DNA of 64,000 bases, from assembly GCF_004210375.1 (NCBI RefSeq), contig NC_134834.1, positions 97,344,170 to 97,408,169 of the forward strand, given 5' to 3'. Below are positions 25,701 through 38,340 of this stretch, one piece after another (position 1 is the first letter of the stretch; every line of letters begins with the position of its first letter). A program made the position numbers and the translations under genes. The notes under the pieces are model-generated. The model was not told the DNA's origin. It saw only the letters and a list, made by a program, of their open reading frames with translations, and did no database searches. This DNA comes from Tachypleus tridentatus (Eukaryota; Arthropoda; Merostomata; Xiphosura; Limulidae).

Positions 25701-28700
25701 TATCCTAACCTTTATCTATACTTAATGTAATATCGGTTGATAGATCTTTATGTATTCTTACCTTTATCTATACTTAATGTAATATTGGTTAATAGATCTT
25801 TATGTATCCTTACCATTATCTATACTTAATGTAATATTGGTTAATAGATCTTTATGTATTCTTATCTTTATCTATACTTAATGTAATATTGGTTGATAGA
25901 TAGATCTTTATGTATTTTTACCATTATCTCTACTTAATGTAATATCGGTTAATAGATAGATCTTTATGTATCCTTACCTTTATCTATACTTAATGTAATA
26001 TTGGTTGATAGATCGATCTTTATGTATCCTTACCTCTACTTCTACTTAATGTAATATCGGTTAATAGATAGATCTTTATGTATCCTTACCTTTATATATA
26101 CTTAATGTAATATTGGTTAATAGATCTTTATGTATTCTTACCTTTATCTATACTTAATGTAATATAGGTTAATAGATAGATCTTTATGTATCCTTACCAT
26201 TATCTATACTTAATGTAATATTGGTTGATAGATAGATCTTTATGTATCCTTACCTTTATCTATACTTAATGTAATATTGGTTGATAGATAGATCTTTATG
26301 TATCCTTACCATTATCTATACTTAATGTAATATCGGTTAATAGATAGATCTTTATGTATCCTTACCATTATCTATACTTATTGTAATATTGGTTGATAGA
26401 TCGATCTTTATGTATCCTTACCTTTATTTCTACTTAATGTAATATCGGTTAATAGATAGATCTTTATGTATCCTTACCTTTATCTATACTTAATGTAATA
26501 TTGGTTAATAGATCTTTATGTATTCTTACCTTTATCTATACTTAATGTAATATCGGTTAATAGATAGATCTTTATGTATCCTTACCATTATCTATACTTA
26601 ATGTAATATTGGTTGATGGATCGATCTTTATGTATCCTTACCTTTATTTCTACTTAATGTAATATTGGTTGGTAGATCGATCTTTATGTAACCTTGACAT
26701 TATCTATACTTAATGTAATATTCGATCGATCTTTATGTATCCTTACCATTATCTATACTTATTGTAATATTGGTTGATAGATCGATCTTTATGTATCCTT
26801 ACCTTTATTTCTACTTAATGTAATATCGGTTAATAGATAGATCTTTATGTATTCTTACCTTTATCTATACTTAATGTAATATTGGTTAATAGATCTTTAT
26901 GTATTCTTACCATTATCTATACTTAATGTAATATCGGTTGATAGATAGATCTTTATGTATCCTTACCTTTATTTCTACTTAATGTAATATCGGTTAATAG
27001 ATAGATCTTTATGTATCCTTACCTTTATCTATACTTAATGTAATATTAATAGATCTTTATGTATCCTTACCTTTATCTATACTTAATGTAATATCGGTTA
27101 ATAGATAGATCTTTATGTATCCTTACCTTTATCTATACTTAATGTAATATCGGTTGATAGATAAATCTTTATGTATCCTTACCTTTATTTCTACTTAATG
27201 TAATATCGGTTAATAGATAGGTCTTTATGTATCCTTACCTTTATCTATACTTAATGTAATTTCGGTTAATAGATAGATCTTTATGTATCCTTACCTTTAT
27301 CTATACTTATTGTAAAATCGGTTGATAGATAAATCTTTATGTATCCATATTTTTATTTCTACTTAATGTAATATCAGTTAATAGATAGATCTTTATGTAT
27401 CCTTACCTTTATCTATACTTAATGTAATATTGGTTAATAGATAGATCTTTATGTATTCTTACCTTTATCTATACTTAATGTAATATCGGTTAATAGATAG
27501 ATCTTTATGTATCCTAACCTTTATCTATATTTAATGTAATATCGGTTGATAGATCTTTATGTATTCTTACCTTTATCTATACTTAATGTAATATTGGTTA
27601 ATAGATCTTTATGTATCCTTACCATTATCTATAATTAATGTAATATTGGTTAATAGATCTTTATGTATTCTTATCTTTATCTATACTTAATGTAATATTG
27701 GTTGATAGATAGATCTTTATGTATTTTTACCATTATCTATACTTAATGTAATATCGGTTAATAGATAGATCTTTATGTATCCTTACCTTTATCTATACTT
27801 AATGTAATATTGGTTGATAGATCGATCTTTATGTATCCTTACCTCTACTTCTACTTAATGTAATATCGGTTAATAGATAGATCTTTATGTATCCTTACCT
27901 TTATATATAGTTAATGTAATATTGGTTAATAGATCTTTATGTATTCTTACCTTTATCTATACTTAATGTAATATAGGTTAATAGATAGATCTTTATGTAT
28001 CTTACCATTATCTATACTTAATGTAATATTGGTTGATAGATCGATCTTTATGTATCCTTACCTTTATTTCTACTTAATGTAATATTGGTTGGTAGATCGA
28101 TCTTTATGTAACCTTGACATTATCTATACTTAATGTAATATTCGATCGATCTTTATGTATCCTTACCATTATCTATACTTATTGTAATATTGGTTGATAG
28201 ATCGATCTTTATGTATCCTTACCTTTATTTCTACTTAATGTAATATCGGTTAATAGATAGATCTTTATGTATTCTTACCTTTATCTATACTTAATGTAAT
28301 ATTGGTTAATAGACCTTTATGTATTCTTACCTTTATTTCTACTTAATGTAATATCGGTTAATAGATAGATCTTTATGTATCCTTACCTTTATCTATACTT
28401 AATGTAATATTGGTTAATAGATAGATCTTTATGTATCCTTACCTTTATCTATACTTAATGTAATATCGGTTGATAGATAAATCTTTATGTATCCTTACCT
28501 TTATTTCTACTTAATGTAATATCGGTTAATAGATAGATCTTTATGTATCCTTACCTTTATCTATACTTATTGTATTATCGGTTGATAGATAAATCTTTAT
28601 GTATCCTTACCTTTATTTCTACTTAATGTAATATCGGTTAATAGATAGATCTTTATGTATCCTTACCTTTATCTATACTTATTGTAATATCGGTTGATAG

Positions 28701-31700
28701 ATAAATCTTTATGTATTCTTATCTTTATCTATACTTAATGTAATATTGGTTGATAGACAGATCTTTATGTATTTTTACCATTATCTATACTTAATGTAAT
28801 ATCGGTTAATAGATAGATCTTTATGTATCCTTACCTTTATCTATACTTAATGTAATATTGGTTGATAGATCGATCTTTATGTATCCTTACCTCTACTTCT
28901 ACTTAATGTAATATCGGTTAATAGATAGATCTTTATGTATCCTTACCTTTATATATACTTAATGTAATGTTGGTTAATAGATCTTTATGTATTCTTATCT
29001 TTATCTATACTTAATGTAATATTGGTTGATAGATAGATCTTTATGTATTTTTACCATTATCTATACTTAATGTAATATAGGTTAATAGATAGATCTTTAT
29101 GTATCTTACCATTATCTATACTTAATGTAATATTGGTTGATAGATCGATCTTTATGTATCCTTACCTTTATTTCTACTTAATGTAATATTGGTTGGTAGA
29201 TCGATCTTTATGTAACCTTGACATTATCTATATTTAATGTAATATTCGATCGATCTTTATGTATCCTTACCGTTATCTATACTTATTGTAATATTGGTTG
29301 ATAGATCGATCTTTATGTATCCTTACCTTTATTTCTACTTAATGTAATATCGGTTAATAGATAGATCTTTATGTATCCTTACCTTTATCTATACTTAATG
29401 TAATATTGGTTAATAGATAGATCTTTATGTATCCTTACCTTTATCTATACTTAATGTAATATCGGTTGATAGATAAATCTTTATGTATCCTTACCTTTAT
29501 TTCTACTTAATGTAATATCGGTTAATAGATAGATCTTTATGTATCCTTACCTTTTTCTATACTTATTGTATTATCGGTTGATTGATAAATCTTTATGTAT
29601 CCTTACCTTTATTTCTACTTAATGTAATATCGGTTAATAGATAGATCTTTATGTATCCTTACCTTTATCTATACTTATTGTAATATCGGTTGATAGATAA
29701 ATCTTTATGTATCCATACCTTTATTTCTACTTAATGTAATATCAGTTAATAGATAGATCTTTATGTATCATTACCTTTATCTATAGTTAATGTAATATTG
29801 GTTAATAGATCTTTATGTATTCTTACCTTTATCTATACTTAATGTAATATCGGTTAATAGATAGATCTTTATGTATCCTTACCTTTATCTATACTTAATG
29901 TAATATCGGTTGATAGATCTTTATGTATTCTTACCTTTATCTATACTTAATGTAATATTGGTTAATAGATCTTTATGTATCCTTACCATTATCTATAATT
30001 AATGTAATATTGGTTAATAGATCTTTATGTATCCTTACCTTTACTTCTACTTAATGTAATATCGGTTAATAGATAGATCTTTATGTATCTTTACCTTTAT
30101 CTATACTTAATGTAATATTGGTTGATAGATCGATCTTTATGTATCCTTACCTTTACTTCTACTTAATGTAATATCGGTTAATAGATAGATCTTTATGTAT
30201 CCTTACCTTTATATATACTTAATGTAATATTGGTTAATAGATCTTTATGTATTCTTATCTTTATCTATACTTAATGTAATATAGGTTAATAGATAGATCT
30301 TTATGTATCCTTACCATTATCTATACTTAATGTAATATTGGTTAATAGATCTTTATGTATTCTTACCTTTATCTATACTTAATGCAATATTGGTTAATAG
30401 ATAGATCTTTATGTATCCTTACCTTTATCTATACTTAATGTAATATCGGTTGATAGATAAATCTTTATGTATCCTTACCTTTATCTATACTTAATGTAAT
30501 ATCGGTTAATAGATAGATCTTTATGTATCCTTACCTTTATCTATACTTATTGTAATATCGGTTGATAGATAAATCTTTATGTATCCTTACCTTTATTTCT
30601 ACTTAATGTAATATCGGTTAATAGATAGGTCTTTATGTATCCTTACCTTTATCTATACTTAATGTAATATTGGTTAATAGATCTTTATGTATTCTTATCT
30701 TTATCTATACTTAATGTAATATTGGTTAATAGATCTTTATGTATCCTTACCATTATCTATACTTAATGTAATATCGGTTAATAGATAGATCTTTATGTAT
30801 TCTTACCTTTATTTCTACTTAATGTAATATCGGTTAATAGATAGATCTTTATGTATCCCCACCTTTATCTATACTTTATATAATATTGGTTAATAGATCT
30901 TTATGTATTCTTACCTTTATCTATACTTCATGTAATATTGGTTAATAGATAGATCTTTATGTATCCTTACCTTTATTTCTACTTAATGTAATATCAGTTA
31001 ATAGATAGATCTTTATGTATCCCCACCTTTATCTATACTTTATATAATATTGGTTAATAGATCTTTATGTATTCTTACCTTTATCTATACTTCATGTAAT
31101 ATTGGTTAATAGATAGATCTTTATGTATCCTTACCTTTATTTCTACTTAATGTAATATCGGTTAATAGATAGATCTTTATGTATCCTTACCTTTATCTAT
31201 ACTTAATGTAATATTGGTTAATAGATCTTTATGTATTCTTACCTTTATCTATACTTCATGTAATATTGGTTAATAGATAGATCTTTATGTATCCTTACCT
31301 TTATCTATTCTTATTGTAATATCGGTTGATAGATAAATCTTTATGTATCCTTACCTTTATTTCTACTTAATGTAATATCGGTTAATAGATAGATCTTTAT
31401 GTACCTTACCTTTATCTATACTTATTGTAATATCGGTTGATAGATAAATCTTTATGTATCCATACCTTTATTTCTACTTAATGTAATATCAGTTAATAGA
31501 TAGATCTTTATGTATCCTTACCTTTATCTATACTTAATGTAATATTGGTTAATAGATCTTTATGTATTCTTACCTTTATCTATACTTAATGTAATATCGG
31601 TTAATAGATAGATCTTTATGTATCCTAACTTTTATCTATACTTAATGTAATATCGGTTGATAGATCTTTATGTATTCTTACCTTTATCTATACTTAATGT

Positions 31701-34193
31701 AATATTGGTTAATAGATCTTTATGTATCCTTACCATTATCTATAATTAATGTAATATTGGTTAATAGATCTTTATGTATTCTTATCTTTATCTATACTTA
31801 ATGTAATATTGGTTGATAGATAGATCTTTATGTATTTTTACCATTATCTATACTTAATGTAATATCGGTTAATAGATAGATCTTTATGTATCCTTACCTT
31901 TACTTCTACTTAATGTAATATCGGTTAATAGATAGATCTTTATGTATCCTTACCTTTATATACACTTAATGTAATATTGGTTAATAGATCTTTATGTATT
32001 CTTACCTTTATCTATACTTAATGTAATATAAGTTAATAGATAGATCTTTATGTATCCTTACCATTATCTATACTTAATGTAATATTGGTTGATAGATCGA
32101 TCTTTATGTATCCTTACCTTTATTTCTACTTAATGTAATATTGGTTGGTAGATCGATCTTTATGTAACCTTGACATTATCTATACTTAATGTAATATTCG
32201 ATCGATCTTTATGTATCCTTACCATTATCTATACTTATTGTAATATTGGTTGATAGATCGATCTTTATGTATCCTTACCTTTATTTCTACTTAATGTAAT
32301 ATCGGTTAATAGATCTTTATGTATTCTTACGTTTATTTCTACTTAATGTAATATCGGTTAATAGATAGATCTTTATGTATCCTTACCTTTATCTATACTT
32401 AATGTAATATTGGTTAATAGATCTTTATGTATTCTTACCTTTATTTCTACTTAATGTAATATCGGTTAATAGATAGATCTTTATGTATCCTTACCTTTAT
32501 CTATACTTAATGTAATATTGGTTAATAGATAGATCTTTATGTATCCTTACCTTTATCTATACTTAATGTAATATCGGTTGATAGATAAATCTTTATGTAT
32601 CCTTACCTTTATTTCTACTTAATGTAATATCGGTTAATAGATATTTATTTATGTATCCTTACCTTTATCTATACTTAATGTAATATCGGTTAATAGATAG
32701 ATCTTTATGTATCCTTACCTTTATCTATACTTATTGTAATATCGGTTGATAGATAAATCTTTATGTATCCTTACCTTTATTTCTACTTAATGTAATATCG
32801 GTTAATAGATAGGTCTTTATGTATCCTTACCTTTATCTATATTTAATGTAATATTGGTTAATAGATCTTTATGTATTTTTACCTTTATCTATACTTAATG
32901 TAATATTGGTTAATAGATCTTTATGTATCCTTACCATTATCTATACTTAATGTAATATCGGTTAATAGATAGATCTTTATGTATCCTTACCTTTATCTAT
33001 ACTTAATGTAATATTGGTTAATAGATCTTTATGTATCCTTACCATTATCTATACTTAATGTAATATTGGTTGATAGATCGATCTTTATGTATCCTTACCT
33101 TTATTTCTACTTAATGTAATATCGGTTAATAGATAGATCTTTATGTATCCTTACCTTTATCTATACTTAATGTAATTTCGGTTAATAGATTGATCTTTAT
33201 GTATCCTTACCTCTATCTATACTTATTGTAATATCGGTTGATAGATAAATCTTTATGTATCCATACCTTTATTTCTACTTAATGTAATATTGGTTAATAG
33301 ATAGATCTTTATGTATCCTTACCTTTATCTATACTTAATGTAATATTGGTTAATAGATTTTCATGTATTCTTACCTTTATTTCTACTTAATGTAATATCG
33401 GGTAATAGATAGATCTTTATGTATCCTTACCTTTATCTATAATTAATGTAATATTGGTTAATAGATCTTTATGTATCCTTACCATTATCTATAATTAATG
33501 TAATATTGTTTAATAGATCTTTATGTATTCTTATCTTTATCTATACTTAATGTAATATTGGTTGATAGATAGATCTTTATGTATTTTTACCATTATCTAT
33601 ACTTAATGTAATATTGGTTGATAGATCGATCTTTATGTATCCTTACCTTTATTTCTACTTAATGTAATATTGGTTGGTGGATCGATCTTTATGTAACCTT
33701 GACATTATCTATACTTAATGTAATATTCGATCGATCTTTATGTATCCTTACCATTATTTCTACTTTATGTAATATCGGTTAATAGATAGATCTTTATGTA
33801 TCCTTACCTTTATCTATACTTAATATAATATTGGTTAATAGATCTTTATGTATTCTTACCTTTATTTCTACTTAATGTAATATCGGTTAATAGATAGATC
33901 TTTATGTATCCTTACCTTTATCTATACTTAATGTAATATTGGTTAATAGATCTTTATGTATTCTTACCTTTATATATACTTAATGTAATATTGGTTTATA
34001 GATGTTTATGTATTCTTACCTTTATATATACTTAATGTAATATTGGTTAATAGATCTTTATGTATTCTTACTTTTATTTCTACTTAATGTAATATTGGTT
34101 AATAGATCTTTATGTATTCTTACCTTTATATACACTTAATGTAATGTTGGTTAATAGATCTTTATGTATCCTTACCTTTATCTATACTCCGTA
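10741..34193. repeat. 23.4-kb minisatellite, 52/56-bp units, about 430 copies
   Basis: The unit runs acttaatgtaatatcggtta, atagatagatctttatgtat, ccttacctttatctat. Measured spacing is 56 bp when gata is doubled and 52 bp when one gata is absent. Recurrent variants include gatcgatc (a 10-bp palindrome agatcgatct), taaatc, ttctac for tatac, cttgacattatc and ttcgatcgatc. Variants recur in the same order over 1-2.5 kb, which shows higher-order organisation. The first unit at about 10741 is degraded and the last dissolves at about 34190. No frame stays open for 60 codons. Nothing interrupts the array: no SINE, no gap, no unrelated base run. Confidence 0.98.
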
Positions 34194-34550
34194 TTTTGCT
34201 ATAAGAAATATGTAAAATCCTGATACGTTTTATCGTTGCGTGTAGTTGCGAATTAGAATATGAATTACGGTTATCCTCACCCTAATGTAATTAATCTGTA
34301 CTTCAAGTATTAAAAATGTTTGAACTTTATTAAAACTTTCACAAATTCAGCTTAATTAAAAGTGGAACATGGTTATGAGAGAATTTATTTCATGGATAAC
34401 ACGAATTGATATCGTGAAATTTTGAAAATAAAGATAGACGAAGTGTAACATCACGTAAGCTGTTGTTTCTTATACTAGATGGGCCAAATCCATAAGCGAC
34501 TCTTAACAACCATAAATTTCAAACATTAAAGTTAGGTTGGATTCTTCTTT
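34194..34550. other. unique sequence, no gene seen
   Basis: AT-rich sequence flanking the large array; no ORF, RNA gene or element recognised. Confidence 0.6.
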
Positions 34551-34664
34551 GTAAAACAACACCTACTGGAAGTTTGTTTAGCCAACAGTAGTGAAGGCAA
34601 AGTGGATGTAAAACAACACCTACTGGAAGTTTGTTTAGCCAACAGTAGTGAAGGCAAAGTAGAA
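34551..34664. repeat. 57-bp perfect-looking direct duplication
   Basis: Two adjacent copies begin gtaaaacaacacctactgga and end aaggcaaagt, differing only near the junction (ggat versus agaa). As 57 is 19 codons, the minus-strand ORF here contains a duplicated peptide; it is not a gene. Confidence 0.95.
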
Positions 34665-35186
34665 GAGAAAAATGGTTAAAATAAATTAGGTCGCGGTTCA
34701 TACGAAAACACATCGTCAGCAGTTTCTCGAAGAACTAAATATCAGAAGAACAGTTAAACACAAACACACGTAGGTGTTGTGGTTATTTGTTTACTAACTT
34801 GATTCAGATAAATAATAATGGAATATATTACAATCACAAAAGGTAATTTTATTTTGAAAAACGGTCTCTCGTTTATTGGTATATTTTGGGCGCTCCACAT
34901 TTTGGGGCTTTGGGAGAGCTACAAAAATCACTTTGAAACTCTATAATAACCAACCAAAAGCAACATTATTACGTTATATATTTCAGGAGTTGCTGATTGG
35001 CTGCCTTCTCCCTAATTTATTAGTTTGAAATTAGGAACAATTATATGCGCAGATAGCTTTTGAGCACCTGTGCACAAAGTCTAAAATAAACGTGTATTTT
35101 TACATAACAGAGAAAATAATTAATTTTATGATTCGATCCAACAAGTCATGTCACACTTTTATTTATGCTATTTTCTATATTTTATA
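34665..35186. other. unique sequence, no supported gene
   Basis: No domain or element was recognised. The plus ORF at 35092-35310 runs from unique sequence through a minisatellite unit into a SINE, so it is rejected as a gene. Confidence 0.5.
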
Positions 35187-35244
35187 TGATGTGAGTGAAC
35201 TAATGAGTCATCTGCTGCTGTTTAACAAACAGTCGTTAACATGT

Positions 35245-35520
35245 GTTTGTTTGTTTGTTTTGAATTTCGCGCAAAGCTACACGAGGGCTATCTGCACTAG
35301 CCGTCCATAATTTAGCAGCGTAAGACTAGACGGAAGGGCTAGTCATCACCACCCACCGCCAACTCTTAGGCTACTCTTTTACCAACGAATAGTGGGATTG
35401 ACCGTCACATAATAACTACCCCACGGCTGAAAGAGCGAGCATGTTTGGTTTGATGGGGATTCGAATCTGCAACCCTCACATTACGAGTCAAGCGCCTTAA
35501 CTACCTGGTCATGCCGGGCC
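35245..35520 (-). mobile_element. SINE family A, minus orientation, full length
   Basis: Plus strand begins tgtttgtttgttttgaattt and ends with ggattcgaatctgcaaccct then ctacctggtcatgccgggcc, the reverse complement of the tRNA-like head. The B-box core gattcgaatc is intact. The flanks ttaacatgtg on the left and ttaagatgtg on the right look like a 10-bp target duplication with one mismatch, although both are also part of the host repeat unit. Confidence 0.93.
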
Positions 35521-35704
35521 AAACATTAAGATGTGAGTGAACTAATACGTTATCTGTAGCTGTTTAACAACAGTCGTTAACATGTGAGCAAACTAATGGG
35601 CTATCTGCTGCTATTTAACAAACAATCGTTAAGATGTGGGTGAACTAATGGGCTATCTGCTGCTATTTAACAAACAATCGTTAAGATGCGGGTAACTAGT
35701 GTGT

Positions 35705-35828
35705 GTATGTGTGTTTTCTCACATCAAAGTCACATCGGGCTATCTTTTGTGTCCACCGAGAAGAATCGGACCCCTAATTTTAGCGTTGTAATTCCGCAGA
35801 CTTATCGCTGTCCCGGGAAAGGGGTCAT
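35705..35828 (-). mobile_element. SINE family B, minus orientation
   Basis: Contains catcgggctatcttttgtgt, cccctaattttagcgttgta and cgctgtcccgggaaagggg, in the order expected for a minus copy of the 7851-7979 element. It sits inside the 52-bp minisatellite. The 75-codon plus ORF over it is not a gene. Confidence 0.75.
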
Positions 35829-35964
35829 TGGTGAACTAATGAGTCATCTGCTACTGTTTAACAAACGATTGTTAAGATGTCAGTCACCTAATATGTCATC
35901 TGTTCTTATTTAAGTAACATAAGACGGATATGGTGATTTACGTATTTATATTTGACAACTTATT

Positions 35965-36062
35965 TATTTGTTTGACCCGAAGCTGCACAGTAAGCTACAT
36001 GCGCTGTGTTTTCTGTGAAGATCGTGTCCCGAATTTTAGCTCCGAAACTTACGACCAAGGCG
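35965..36062 (-). mobile_element. diverged SINE family B fragment
   Basis: The order gaagctgcacagtaagctac, gaagatcgtgtcccgaattt, tagctccgaaacttacgacc matches the minus copy at 35705-35828 with many substitutions. The distal end is missing. Confidence 0.6.
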
Positions 36063-36507
36063 TGTTTATAATTTGCATTCAAGAACTGTGGATGATGACG
36101 TTGCTTTAATGACTGCGCGTGAGCTGTGGGCAGGATGAAAAGCCTAAGAAATGCTAATAATAGTTGTCATGACATCTTGATAAAGGATTTATGTCATTCT
36201 TATAGAAAATAATATAAACAGACCGACAAGGTTTAATGGTTGTAGTAACTTTTGTTAGATTCACACACTCGAACAAACCTAGATGATTGATTCTAAAGTA
36301 ATTACGTGACAAAACTAACAGATAAAATCCGAGTCACGTTTTCAGTAAACCGGTTATAACTTGAGTACACTGGTTTCTCCTCGATAGTTTACGATAAGTT
36401 GTTAAAAAATTACTACACTAACCTGATAAAACTGTTGATTTTAACCAAAAGGTTTTTAAAATGTTTGACCACAAGAAGGTATATATTAACCTGTCTTTAT
36501 GTCAGAG
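36063..36507. other. unique sequence, no gene seen
   Basis: No RNA gene or element recognised. The plus ORF at 36399-36638 is mostly SINE sequence and is rejected. Confidence 0.5.
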
Positions 36508-36632
36508 GTTGTCTTCCAGGGTACAACGGTACGTCTGCGGACTCACACCACAATAAACTGGGTTTCGATAACCGTGGTGAGCAAAGTGCAAATAACCCAT
36601 TGTATAGCTTTGTGCTTAACTCAAATCAACCA
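36508..36632 (+). mobile_element. SINE family B, plus orientation
   Basis: Shows the ordered blocks ccagggtacaacggtacgtc, aaactgggtttcgataaccg, tggtgagcaaagtgc and cattgtatagctttgtgctt. The gggtttcgataacc block is the B-box-like part. The tail is ctcaaatcaacc. Confidence 0.78.
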
Positions 36633-36686
36633 ACGTAAGAGAATACAATAGCGTACCCAACAGAAACGTAATGAGTTTGTTATCTC

Positions 36687-37685
36687 TAAATTTGTTTTCT
36701 AGTTATATAGTCATATGGAGGAGATTCTATACTAAATTTGTTTTCTGGTTATATAGTCACATGGAGGAGATTCTATACTAAATTTGTTTTATGGTGATAT
36801 AGTCACATGGAGGAGATTCTATACTAACTTTGTTTTATGGTGATATAGTCACATGAGGAGATTCTATACTAAATTTGTTTTATGGTGATATAGTCACATG
36901 GAGGAGATTCTATACTAAATTTGTTTTATGGTGATATAGCCACATGGAGGAGATTCTATACTAAATTTGTTTTATGGTGATATAGTCACATGGAGGAGAT
37001 TCTATACTAAATTTGTTTTATTGTGATTTAGTCACATGGAGGAGATTCTATACTAACTTTGTTTTATGGTTATAGAGTCACATGGAGGAGATTCTATACT
37101 AAATTTGTTTTATGGTGATATTGTCACATGGAAGAGATTCTATACTAAATTTGTTTTCTGGTTATATAGTCACATGGAGGAGATTCTATACTAAATTTGT
37201 TTTCTGGTTATATAGTCACATGGAGGAGATTCTATACTAAATTTGTTTTATGGTGCTATAGTCACATGGAGGAGATTCTATACTAAATTTGTTTTCTGGT
37301 TATATAGTCACATGGAGGAGATTCTATACTAAATTTGTTTTCTGGTTATATAGTCACATGGAGGAGATTCTATACTAAATTTGTTTTATGGTGATATAGC
37401 CACATGGAAGAGATTCTATACTAACTTTGTTTTATGGTGATATAGTCACATGGAGGAGATTCTATACTAAATTTGTTTTCTGGTTATATAGTCACATGGA
37501 GGAGATTCTATACTAAATTTGTTTTCTGGTTATATAGTCACATGGAGGAGATTCTATACTAAATTTGTTTTATGGTGCTATAGTCACATGGAGGAGATTC
37601 TATACTAAATTTGTTTTCTGGTTATATAGTCACATGGAGGAGATTCTATACTAAATTTGTTTTATGGTGATATAGTCACATACAT
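36687..37685. repeat. 46-bp minisatellite, about 22 copies
   Basis: Units run ggttatatagtcacatggag, gagattctatactaaatttg, ttttct. Variation falls into tctggttatatag, tatggtgatatag and tatggtgctatag types. The rare gctatag type occurs twice exactly 322 bp apart (near 37252 and 37574), within matching neighbours, giving a seven-unit higher-order repeat. Confidence 0.97.
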
Positions 37686-37974
37686 CTTTATGGACAGGAT
37701 TTATTTGAAGGATATTTATAGTGGCTGTATTATATATTTACGCTTAAAGTCGCACGAACAACACGTCACTTCTACCGTTCAAGAGAGCTGGTTTACATGT
37801 TACACCATATAGACGAATTTTATGTTTACAACCCGTTCTTGTAAAAAAGGAAAAGGGAAAAATGAAAATGTGAGACACGAGAAATTTAACATGAAATGAT
37901 CAAGAGTTCCTCTTCGTCACGTGATCCTGTAAGTAAGACAGTCATGAATGTACGAGTGATTTATTGGTAACAAG

Positions 37975-38190
37975 TGCCTGGGGGTTTGATCGTTCTGGGG
38001 TTATGATTGGAACTCGTTCTTTCATCCATAAGGAGGTTGTCATGTGACAATTAATCACAATATTCGTTGGTAAAATAATAGTTCAAGAGTTGAAGGAAGA
38101 TTATATTGGTTAGTTGTCTTCCCTTTAGTCTCTTACTTTTGAGAGACTTTTAACCCTCGAGCAGCTTTAAGCGAAGTTCAAGAAACGGAG
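37975..38190 (+). mobile_element. strongly diverged SINE family A copy
   Basis: Recognisable blocks are atcacaatattcgttggtaa, aatagttcaagagttg, tagttgtcttccctttagtc, and taaccctcgagcagctttaa followed by gcgaagttcaag. Order and spacing match the body of the copies at 9465 and 53838. The tRNA-like head is nearly unreadable, so this is an old insertion. Confidence 0.7.
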
Positions 38191-38340
38191 CCGATAAAAT
38201 AAGCACACATATGTTGTAGCACTGTGTTTAAAACTGTAGAGTCAGCAACTTTAGAGTTAAAACAAATACGTAACTGATAAGCAGTGAATAAAGAGTGTAT
38301 TTTATCACTTACAACATACCGTATTAACTAGAGCTGTATA

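Larger units (their letters stand above)
35187..35905. repeat. 52-bp minisatellite split by two SINEs
   Basis: Units read agatgtgagtgaactaatga, gtcatctgctgctgtttaac, aaacagtcgttaac. One copy lies at 35187-35240, three at about 35527-35690, and one or two degraded copies at about 35829-35905. A family A SINE separates the first and second groups and a family B SINE separates the second and third. The array therefore predates both insertions. Confidence 0.9.

Noticed and set aside
10741..34193. CRISPR-like array
   Set aside because: There are no distinct spacers between constant repeats; the whole unit repeats, and the genome is eukaryotic.
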